Positions 50,010-58,176 of a DNA stretch of 64,000 nucleotides are shown here, in pieces. Location: positions 56,491,369 to 56,555,368 of the forward strand of contig OX442314.1 in NCBI GenBank assembly GCA_949358305.1, written 5' to 3'. The position numbers and the translations under genes were made by a program. This stretch comes from Strigamia acuminata. Lineage: Eukaryota; Arthropoda; Chilopoda; Geophilomorpha; Linotaeniidae. The notes under the pieces are model-generated. The model had not been told where the DNA came from and made no database searches. It was given only the letters and a program-made list of their open reading frames with translations. Each line of letters opens with the position of its first letter. Position 1 is the first letter of the stretch.

Positions 50010-53000
50010 CTCTCACTATTGTGTTGATTCCAATGGAAGAAGACATGGAGGATGCGCTATTTGATGACATTTCATCCACAGAGCCAGATCCTCGCGTGGT
50101 TTTTTCCACAGAACCTGAAATCGATCATGTTAACGTTGCTTTAAAGACAGGAAAGAGTATTACTCCCCTGCCTTACTTCAAAGCAACACTAAACGGCTTA
50201 AAAGTCACCGCTCTGATGGATACTGGGGCAACCCATAGGTACATCAGCGGAGGAATGCTTAAAAAGCTAAACCTCTTGCACTTTATGACTCCATTTTTAG
50301 AAAATCGAGTTGTATACACTGGCGATAGACCAACACGTCCAATCGGAACAATCACATTGCCACTCAAGTGGCGGGGTGGTGAAATCCCTGTGACATTTAC
50401 TGTTCTTCCATCAGCTTCCAAATTTATATTATTAGGTTGCTCTTGGATTATCGAAAATAGGATTGTTCTCAATCTAACAGATCGAGAATATTTCTTTCTT
50501 GATTTTCCACATGACACATTTCCCTTCGACGACCCACCATCGCCTGAAGAACTTGGAAATGCAATAATGGATCGATGGGATGCTTTGGTTGCAGAATCAA
50601 AGTCACCTTCTGTCTCCACGGCTGATTTGAGCCAGAGACTGTTAGCAAAAAGCAATTTGTCACCAAGGCAGAGATCTCAAATCTTAACTCTTGTAGAAAA
50701 ATACAGACATGTGTTTAGTGACAAAGCTGGCTGCCACCCCACGTTGGAACATCCAATTCCGACTGGAGATGCACCTTCATTTCGATGCAAAGACCGACCA
50801 ATGAATCCCAAGAAAGCTGAGATTTATCGCGAATTGGTTGCTGAATTGCTGAGAGATGGTTGGGCCGAACCTTGCGAGGGGAGTTATAAAAATCCCCCCG
50901 TGATTGTTGCAAAGAAAGACGGAGGGTACCGCCTCTGTATTGACTTTCGCTGGCTAAATAAGATCACAATTGAGGACGTCTACCAGATGCCCTCAATTTC
51001 TATGATTTTGGCCTGTTTAGGTGGAAAAAAGTTCTTTTCTACTTTGGATTTAACTAAAGGTTATTACCAAATAAAACTTAAATCAAGTGACAAGAAGAAA
51101 ACTGCTTTTTCTACTTCTGATGGAACATACCAATTTACTCGTATGCCCTTCGGACTGTGCAATGCACCCAGTGCATTTCAAAGAATGATGGATCAAGTTC
51201 TTGGAACTGCACAACACAAGTGGGCACTCGCTTACCTCGATGATATTATCATTTTTAGCGACTCATTTGAAGAACACCTTCAGCATTTAGATGACATATT
51301 GTCAAAATTAGATAAAAACAAATTGACAGCGAGTCCGTCAAAGTCATTTATTTGCCCAGAAGAACTAAATTTTCTTGGTTTCACGATGTCAAATGGGAGT
51401 TACAGCCCAAACAACGACAAAGTGGAAGCAATTTTAAATTATCCGACCCCTTCCAGTATAAAACAACTTCAGCGTTTTATTGGAATGGTGGGTTTCTATG
51501 CTGCTCTAATTCCAAAATTGAGTATTACTCAAAAACCATTCTTTGCCCTTCTAAAGAAAGATACAAAATGGGAATGGTCTGAAGAATGCAATGTTGCCTT
51601 CGAATATTTGAAAAATCAACTTGCAAAAGGAATTATGCTGCCTCTGCCTGATTTCGCACGCAACTTCACCATCCATACAGATGCTAGTGGCGGCGGGCTC
51701 GGAGCTGTCCTCATGCAAATTGATGACCATGGTGCTTTAAGACCAGTTGCGTACGCCAGCAGAACTCTGCAAGGCGCGGAAAACAACTACAGCACCACCG
51801 ATTTGGAATGTTTAGCTGTGGTTTGGGCGGTTGATAAGTTCAAGCCATACATTGAATATTCTGAGTACCAAGTTGAGACTGACCATCATGCTCTGAGATT
51901 TCTCATGACAATGGAAAATCCAGCTGGAAGACTGGCTAGGTGGGCAATGAAATTGCAGAATGAAAATTTCACCATCAAGTACCGGAAAGGCACCGACAAT
52001 CAAGTCGCAGATGCCTTATCCAGAGTCTCTCTTGATAATGGCAATCCATTAGAAGGGAAAGCAACTCTAACTGAGATTATAGAGCCTGTTGCTCTGGCAT
52101 ATCTCACCAATGAGACCGATTACCCGATGTCTTTCGAGAACATTATATTACAGCAGCGTGCAGATAAACATCTTTCAAAACTAATCGAATGGTTGGAATT
52201 GGATGATGGACAACCTCGACCAGAACTTCCTAAGTTCTTGGAAGAAAGGCAGTACGACTGCACACTCACTAGAAAAGGAATGCTTATTATTTATGCACCT
52301 TTTAAAACTGATTTCTTTGTGGAGGAAGAGGATTTGGGAATTGGATTTAAAATCTTTATTCCACCATCTCTGCAACTCGCAGCACTTCAACTAATTCACG
52401 ACCATCCGATGGCTGGTCACGGAGGAGTTGAAGTAACTCTAGAGCGATTGAAAAGAGTTTATTTCTGGCCTGGCATGCAAAAAGAAGTAAAACTTCATGT
52501 AGCAAGCTGCAATCGCTGCCAACGCTGCAAACCGATTCAGAGAAAACCAAAGGGATTGATGGTCCCAACTTCTCCAAAAATTGGTCGTTTTGAGAAGATA
52601 GGAATCGATCTAATAGGTCCATTACCTAGAACCTCGAACAGAAATCGCTTCATTCTAGTTGTGGTGGATTATGCCACCGGCTGGATGGAAGCTACACCGC
52701 TGAGATCCGCTAAAATGACTGCAATTGCACCAATTTTAAAACGATTTTTCAGCTGTCATGGGTGCCCTCGTTTCATGTTGAGCGATAATGGCCCCCAATT
52801 CATTTCTGACGTGTTTCAGACTCTCTGTGACGATGCAGGGGTTGTACCAATTAAAGCAACGCCTTACCATCCCCAGACTAACCTGACTGAACGCGTAAAC
52901 AGGAATATCAAGATTATGCTTCGAATTTTTACATTTGAGCACGATCACTGGGACAGATGCATTGACCAGATAAATTTTGCTTTGCACTCTGCCCCAAATG

Positions 53001-53731
53001 TGTCTACCGGTTTTACACCAGCAATGCTGACGTATGGCAGGGAATTACGACCATTTTGGGATAATCGAGATGTGTCTTATGACACCCCATTCGACCCAAA
53101 TAGGCCCTACGACGCTGTCAGAATGCTAGTCGCTAGACACCGTACTCTGATTGCTGCAGCTCTTAAAAATAAGAGTCTGGCCCAAGCAAAACAGAAAACT
53201 TACTACGATCAACACCGCAGCGACGATAAGTTCGAAATTGGAGACTTGGTTCTACTAAAGACCCACCCATTGTCCAATGCTGCTAATCGATATGCTGCGT
53301 CCCTTGAGGATCGCTTTGAAGGACCTTATGTAATAACTAAAGTCTTTAACAACAATGCGTATGCCCTTGCGAAACCAATAACTTTGCAAGCGAGGGGTAC
53401 ACACAACATTGTAAAACTCAGGAGATTCATCCCCTCAGAAGAAAAGGCTGAATGGCCCATTTTAGATAAGGAAGATGAAGAAGTTCTTGAAAACCAACCT
53501 GTGGACACTGGAACAGCAACGATATTGCCAACTCCAGTGCAACCAACGGAATCTGGTATCGCAACTAAGTTGCCAACACCAGTAAAACCTTTTGGGAAAC
53601 CAAAAAGAATAAAACCCTTGCTGTTGCCACAAGTGGATTCACAAAAACCCACGACGGCTCGACCAAAACCAAATTCGGACTCAAATAGACCTTCGAGAAA
53701 TCACGTTTTACCGATCCGATATCGGGATTGA
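49964..53731 (+). CDS. pol: Element B Pol (protease, RT, RNase H, integrase)
   Basis: About 1255 codons from the frameshift, with no ATG at the start. Protease D86 (MDTGA), RT YLDD 424-427, RNase H HTDAS near 571, integrase zinc finger (CNRCQRC) and triad D882, D941 and E976, all at the same positions as in A. The C-terminal tail is longer than in A and contains a repeated LPTPV.P phrase. No disabling change is seen. Confidence 0.95.
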   Translation, partial: RGVAVDRNPRVTDDCALTIVLIPMEEDMEDALFDDISSTEPDPRVVFSTEPEIDHVNVALKTGKSITPLPYFKATLNGLKVTALMDTGATHRYISGGMLKKLNLLHFMTPFLENRVVYTGDRPTRPIGTITLPLKWRGGEIPVTFTVLPSASKFILLGCSWIIENRIVLNLTDREYFFLDFPHDTFPFDDPPSPEELGNAIMDRWDALVAESKSPSVSTADLSQRLLAKSNLSPRQRSQILTLVEKYRHVFSDKAGCHPTLEHPIPTGDAPSFRCKDRPMNPKKAEIYRELVAELLRDGWAEPCEGSYKNPPVIVAKKDGGYRLCIDFRWLNKITIEDVYQMPSISMILACLGGKKFFSTLDLTKGYYQIKLKSSDKKKTAFSTSDGTYQFTRMPFGLCNAPSAFQRMMDQVLGTAQHKWALAYLDDIIIFSDSFEEHLQHLDDILSKLDKNKLTASPSKSFICPEELNFLGFTMSNGSYSPNNDKVEAILNYPTPSSIKQLQRFIGMVGFYAALIPKLSITQKPFFALLKKDTKWEWSEECNVAFEYLKNQLAKGIMLPLPDFARNFTIHTDASGGGLGAVLMQIDDHGALRPVAYASRTLQGAENNYSTTDLECLAVVWAVDKFKPYIEYSEYQVETDHHALRFLMTMENPAGRLARWAMKLQNENFTIKYRKGTDNQVADALSRVSLDNGNPLEGKATLTEIIEPVALAYLTNETDYPMSFENIILQQRADKHLSKLIEWLELDDGQPRPELPKFLEERQYDCTLTRKGMLIIYAPFKTDFFVEEEDLGIGFKIFIPPSLQLAALQLIHDHPMAGHGGVEVTLERLKRVYFWPGMQKEVKLHVASCNRCQRCKPIQRKPKGLMVPTSPKIGRFEKIGIDLIGPLPRTSNRNRFILVVVDYATGWMEATPLRSAKMTAIAPILKRFFSCHGCPRFMLSDNGPQFISDVFQTLCDDAGVVPIKATPYHPQTNLTERVNRNIKIMLRIFTFEHDHWDRCIDQINFALHSAPNVSTGFTPAMLTYGRELRPFWDNRDVSYDTPFDPNRPYDAVRMLVARHRTLIAAALKNKSLAQAKQKTYYDQHRSDDKFEIGDLVLLKTHPLSNAANRYAASLEDRFEGPYVITKVFNNNAYALAKPITLQARGTHNIVKLRRFIPSEEKAEWPILDKEDEEVLENQPVDTGTATILPTPVQPTESGIATKLPTPVKPFGKPKRIKPLLLPQVDSQKPTTARPKPNSDSNRPSRNHVLPIRYRD

Positions 53732-53952
53732 CCGCTAGGTGACACTTCAAATCGGGAGACCCATTTGGACCAATCACAGACTGTTTACAAAACATCTGCG
53801 GTCCATACGCCAATTAAACGTTCGCGAAACGTCTTCCGGTTCTATACTTAGCCACCACCATTCGTTGTCCAAATCACTTATTCGCTGCGATCGCCACTGA
53901 CCAGTCGTGTGGAACTTCTCTGGAAAATCGAAACGAAAAGATTGGAAAAACG

Positions 53953-55218
53953 ATGGAAAATCACCGAAACAACGAATGGGTTCAGTGCCCAATCTGTAAC
54001 GGCTTCGGCTACATCACGCTGTGGAATCTATCGCGGATCCCGTGCATGAACTGCGGCGGAGACGAAATCGTTCTGGCGGACCAACCACTCGAGGAATGGT
54101 TTGTCATGTTCATGACGCTGCCCGGTCAGCCGATTCCACAACATCACCGACAAATTAACTGGATGCGCGTCCGATCGCGCACAGACCGCGAAAGGGAAGT
54201 CGCAGACAGGGAACAAGCGAGTGCGGCGAATGCCACACCGACGGAACCCCCAAAGAAAAGACAGAAAACGGCAACAAAGAGCGTACGCTCTCAACCGCCG
54301 CCGACTGCCTCTACCAATATTTCTACGAAGAAACCCGCAGCGACGACGTCGCAGAAGGTTCTTCGTCCGCCACATAAGCCATTTGTGCTTAAAAAGAAGG
54401 CTGCCGAGGAGACAAAAGCGACCGTACAAAGTACCGTCGCCCCAACTCCTCACCAACCACCGACCGCCCGTCCAAACATTTCGGAGAAATTGCTGGAAAT
54501 GCGACGACTTGTGGCGATCGAAAATCCTACGTTGAGTGAACGAAGCGTGAACACCGAAGCAAAAATTCGGTACAGAGCGAAAAAACACGCGGACCATAAG
54601 GACCGAATGGCGAAAAGAGACGCCGAGAAAGCGGCTCATCAGCAATTGACTGCGCCATCGGCCACAATCACATCGAATGCGCCACGCGCACTCGTTAAGA
54701 AAATCCCAGCTCAAACGGAAAAAACTCCCGATGAGCTACGAACAGCTTGGGCGGGACAGTACGGTCCTCAACCAATCCAAGGTATTGTGAACCTGATCCC
54801 GACCAAAGCCACGGCGGCCGCAATCGCTTTTCCAGCAGCCTGCCAACTACCGCAAACGATGTTTGGTGCCAATACAGCGGCGACGCCGGCTGTCATTATG
54901 CCGCCGATGGTTGGAGAACGCCCGACGAACGTCGTGTTCCAGGGATTCGCGGATCCTCCACCAGTTTGCGACAACAATGTAGTCGCCACCGAAGCAACGA
55001 TCGAGACCGCGATGCAGATTGACGGCGCACCGAACGAGGAGTCGCACACGCCGCCACCACCACCGCCAGTCGTTCCCGAGCCCAAAGCTACCGCCGTGAA
55101 AAAGAAGTCGAATAAGAAGTCACGCAAGAAGCTAGCAGAAGAATTCGTCGACGACAAAACTGAAGAAGAGCCAAAAACCGACGATACGCCACCCACACCG
55201 GGGAAATCGCTGCAGTGA
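53953..55218 (+). CDS. Element B ORF3: zinc-motif protein in env position
   Basis: 421 codons from ATG at 53953, 221 bp after the pol stop. C12, C15, C31 and C34 give CX2C-X15-CX2C. The first half reads CPICNGFG, a CXXCXGXG signature like the zinc repeats of DnaJ; the second is CMNCGG. Then comes LEEWFVMFMTLPGQP, a RVRSRTDREREVADRE helix, a Lys/Pro/Thr-rich stretch, the helical LLEMRRLVA block, EKTPDELRTAWAGQ and an acidic, Pro-rich, Lys-rich C-terminus. No membrane segment. GC-rich relative to pol. The relic at 811-1432 is closest to this copy. Confidence 0.8.
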   Translation: MENHRNNEWVQCPICNGFGYITLWNLSRIPCMNCGGDEIVLADQPLEEWFVMFMTLPGQPIPQHHRQINWMRVRSRTDREREVADREQASAANATPTEPPKKRQKTATKSVRSQPPPTASTNISTKKPAATTSQKVLRPPHKPFVLKKKAAEETKATVQSTVAPTPHQPPTARPNISEKLLEMRRLVAIENPTLSERSVNTEAKIRYRAKKHADHKDRMAKRDAEKAAHQQLTAPSATITSNAPRALVKKIPAQTEKTPDELRTAWAGQYGPQPIQGIVNLIPTKATAAAIAFPAACQLPQTMFGANTAATPAVIMPPMVGERPTNVVFQGFADPPPVCDNNVVATEATIETAMQIDGAPNEESHTPPPPPPVVPEPKATAVKKKSNKKSRKKLAEEFVDDKTEEEPKTDDTPPTPGKSLQ

Positions 55219-55716
55219 AGTTTTCGCCGCCGTTTTAAAGGAGATTTTGGCCAAGCCTGTTAAGACTTTTATAGTGCCAGAAATAATTTTTTTTTATTGT
55301 CAAAACAAGTTTTTTTTTATTATTAATTATTCCAAAGTGTTAAAATTAGCATACTTACCTTTTAATGTTAAATGGATTCAATAACTACAAATGTTAGATT
55401 TTAAAGTTCAAAAAGTGTTTTTTATTCATATATATTTTTAAATTACAAGTGTTATTTTACATTTTTATTTTTCAATAGTGTTTAAATTGTACAAGTTTTC
55501 CATCCTGGGGGTAAGTGTGTGTGTGTTCCTTTGTAGTGTTGTTATTTTCCCAAGTGCATTCCTACCGGTGATCTTCGTTCTAGCTGATGGCTCGTCCGAA
55601 ATATGGTCATCTGATAATCTGAAAAAAGAAAAGTAATGCGATGTGTTAACTTTCAACAACCACTTCAGTGATTGCGTTGTACCCCCTCGTACTTACCTTT
55701 TTCCAGGGGGGGGAAA
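55219..55716 (+). promoter_or_regulatory. Element B 3' untranslated region with candidate intron and polypurine tract
   Basis: ATCCTGGGG/GTAAGTGTG at about 55503-55519 matches element A, while the flanks are diverged. The acceptor CCTTTTTCCAG ends at 55706, so the candidate intron is 55511-55706 (196 nt). The tract AGGGGGGGGAAA (55705-55716) directly precedes the LTR. Confidence 0.55.
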
Positions 55717-56339
55717 TGTGACCAGCTGCCCCTGCGCACGGGTCGCTGCACTGCAACGGCAATGCACTTGGCGCAGCTCCAGCGCCTCTCGTATCTCGCG
55801 CAGCCTGTTGCGGTCCCCCGCAACCAGGTGGAGCTGCGGGCCTTTGGTCAAGCAGGATCGGGCCCCGGAAGTCGCCCTTCCGGAAGTGGTTGGTCCCCGT
55901 AGGGACAAGAGAGTTGTTGATCAACCAGCAAGGCGAACGGTCGTGTTGCGACCGCCTCCGAAACTGGCTATTGAGATAACCCAAACTATCGGCGTGGCGA
56001 TGATATCGCCCGCCGGGACCTGAGCGTCCAGTTGCGCCACGTCCGCCGGACGTTAACCGTAACTTCGGCGGCGTGGCCCAAAACCGATTACCGACCTCGT
56101 GTGTCATGGCGGCCGATGGCCGCCGTGCCACGCGGTCTGATTAGGGACGGTTCGAAGGAACCGCCGCCTTGGGAAATACACTATGGGACACTACAATCAT
56201 ACCCCTAGACATCCAATAAAGCCATAACTAAAACTATATTGTGTCTCCGTGTATTTCGTGGTTTGTTTTATCGTGTGTGTTGCGTCCAGCGCCTCCGTGG
56301 CTCTCCCCCGACCACGTGGCGTCCGTCCGAACACTCACA
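55717..56339 (+). repeat. 3' LTR of element B (623 bp)
   Basis: Identical in length and, as far as read, sequence to 45553-46175. Followed by CCTG (56340-56343). Confidence 0.95.
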
Positions 56340-56343
56340 CCTG

Positions 56344-56412
56344 TACGGCATCTCACCGACGATTGCTTGTTAAATTTACATAATTTAATAAGTAAAAACC
56401 CGGATCGCCGCA
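56344..56412 (+). repeat. 3' LTR of element C, right part
   Basis: The last 69 bp of the C LTR resume after B. One substitution relative to 33787-33855 (CGGATCGCC for CGGATTGCC). Followed by TAAC, the right target duplication of C. Confidence 0.95.
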
Positions 56413-56577
56413 TAACTTAGGGGGCAAGGGTGAATATTTATTTATTTATTTAGTTTGGATATTTATTTATTTATCATTCAATATTTATTTATTTATTTAG
56501 TTCGAATATTTTTTTTATCATATAATATTATTATAGAATTGATAAAAGTTACTTTGGAAAGTTGATATCACTGGATT
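56413..56577. repeat. TTTA-rich low-complexity spacer
   Basis: Three similar blocks of ATATTTATTTATTTA with short spacers (about 56432-56505). No gene. Confidence 0.6.
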
Positions 56578-57918
56578 TCATCTGATGTCGCGTGGATTAC
56601 AAATGAAAAACACACAGGACACACTATCACTCACGACAAAAATAAGACAAATTGAATCCTGCTGTTCGACACGAACGTCAAAATGGATTCCTCCATCATA
56701 ATTTGTTGGCGTCTTGTATTCATTCACTTTGGTCATTGTGTTCAACGAATACACATTGTACGCCACGTCTGTTTTTGAGAATATCAGGCAGTCATCGTCG
56801 TAAGGGACATACAGAAACACATCACCGTCGATATTCAGCGACGAAACAACGCTCCAGCAGTCACTTTTGACGTCGTAAATTAACAAACTGCGATTTGGGA
56901 TTTTTTGAACAAAAATCAACGTTTCAGAAGAATATATCACTTGACTTTTACACATGACGCTTTGCCAATTGCCCGGTAATTTATCTTTCGTTTCACACGT
57001 TTTCGAATCCAAGTTAACAATCTTTATGCGCGTCTCGTCCACATCGAAATAATACCTACCGTATATCCCCGTGTACAAGCCGACCCGTGTATAAGCCGAC
57101 CCCCCATTCTGAGGCACCATTTTGCTGATAAATGGTATTCCCGCATATAAGCCGAGTACGTCAAAATGTGGTGAAATTTAGTCGAAAATTGATGAAATTG
57201 ACTACAATTTTGTTAAAAATTGATGAAATTGACTATAATTTTTTCAAAAATGGATGAAATTGACTGATTGTTTGATGGTTGGTCGATACAAAAAGGAACG
57301 AACGTTGTACGTACGTTTTTTTTTTTTTTTTTTTTATTTCGCGCGTATAAGCCGACCCCCCCAATCAGAGGTCCAATTTTTGGACAAAAACCGGAGGCTT
57401 ATACACGGGGATATACGGTATATTCTTTATCGACAAAAGTTACCAAAAGCAAAGATTTGCAATTCGAGATGTCATCTTGAAAATCGATGATATCCCATTG
57501 AAAAGCTGAATCAAAACACAAATAAGTGGAATTTGTGCGTCTAAAGTAGGCGACGGAACAATCTGAAGTTTCACAAGATAAATCCATGGCAACTTCCTCG
57601 TGTCGTTCGAAAGTGTCATTCGTAGTCACTTCAGTGTCATTCGTTTCGATTGCAATTGCTTGAAGTCCCAATCGGTTTCGCCTGAGAGTCACGCCAACAA
57701 ACTGTTCCCCATCCAAAATCATTGGAAGCCAATTCGTTGCGGCGCAGCTGCGATGAGGCCGCTCGATCCAAGTATTCCACGCCTCGTGGTTTAAATTTGA
57801 ATATTTCACGGTGCACCTTCCACTCGTAACTTCAAAAACATAAATTTCAACTTTCCTCATCCAATAAAGTTCTGAAACTCTCGAATAGATAATGCTCCCA
57901 TGTCGAATATTCTCATTT
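56578..57918 (-). pseudogene. Beta-propeller (Kelch-like) gene, interrupted by a TIR element
   Basis: On the minus strand, coding sequence begins upstream of the ATG at 57860 (an open frame with YSRVSELYW continues back to about 57915). It reads through VEIYVFEVTSGRC, a LDGEQFVGVTLRRNRLG blade, a CFDSAFQWDIIDF blade and TFVDKEY at 57421. Element 57057-57420 then intervenes. Coding resumes YYFDVDETRIKIVNLDS and continues through SLLIYDVKSDCWSVVSSL and YVPYDDDCLIFS to a stop at 56578. The repeated four-strand pattern and CW./VYSLN phrases resemble the Kelch part of BTB-Kelch proteins, but the GG doublets are missing, so the family is tentative. Removing the insert with one TA does not restore a single frame in my reading. 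Confidence 0.55.
57057..57420. mobile_element. Short TIR transposon (about 360 bp) inside a gene
   Basis: Starts TACCGTATATCCCCGTGTAC and ends with its inverted complement (..ACACGGGGATATACGGTA), with about 25-bp terminal repeats and one mismatch. TA lies at both extreme ends, consistent with a TA target duplication. Inside are repeated TATAAGCCGACCCCCC motifs and a T20-type homopolymer (about 57317-57336). No coding capacity: a MITE-like element. A truncated copy is at 1803-1905. Confidence 0.8.
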
Positions 57919-58176
57919 TAATCAATATATTGACTACAAAGGACTCCGGATTTAGAATGAAAAAAAAAACACATTGATTCTTTTGAAAATGAATTGTCTC
58001 TTGCAGAATTCATTGCTTTGGAAGTGGAAGTGGAAAATTTTCATTTGACAGCACATACAGTAATTCTTGGATTATATTGACAACTTTCACAACTGTAATG
58101 TTGTATGTACTAGCACTAGATAGCGCAAAATAACGGGCTAAAAATGGTAAAATCAGTCAGGGAGAGGGAGGAGCGA
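57919..58176. other. Intergenic spacer
   Basis: AT-rich, no feature supported. A splice-acceptor-like TTTGTAG on the minus strand (about 57940) might precede the propeller gene's first visible exon. Confidence 0.3.

Larger units (their letters stand above)
45553..56339 (+). mobile_element. Element B: complete A-type Ty3/gypsy element nested in C
   Basis: 10,787 bp in the same orientation as its host element, flanked by CCTG (45549-45552 and 56340-56343). LTRs, primer site, leader, gag, pol, ORF3 and polypurine tract are all present and open. The two 623-bp LTRs look identical. Proteins are very similar to those of A, with identical numbering of protease, RT and integrase catalytic residues. 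The LTRs are recognisably related but strongly diverged. Confidence 0.95.
32768..56412 (+). mobile_element. Element C: complete Ty3/gypsy element hosting nested element B
   Basis: LTRs start TGTGGTGACC and end GCCGCA, and the insertion is flanked by TAAC (32764-32767 and 56413-56416). The 3' LTR is split by element B. Subtracting B and its duplicated CCTG leaves 12,854 bp. Order: 5' LTR, primer site, gag, pol (-1 frame), spliced ORF3, polypurine tract, 3' LTR. The LTRs differ at three sites in 1088, so it is slightly older than A and B, consistent with B having inserted into it. Confidence 0.95.
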
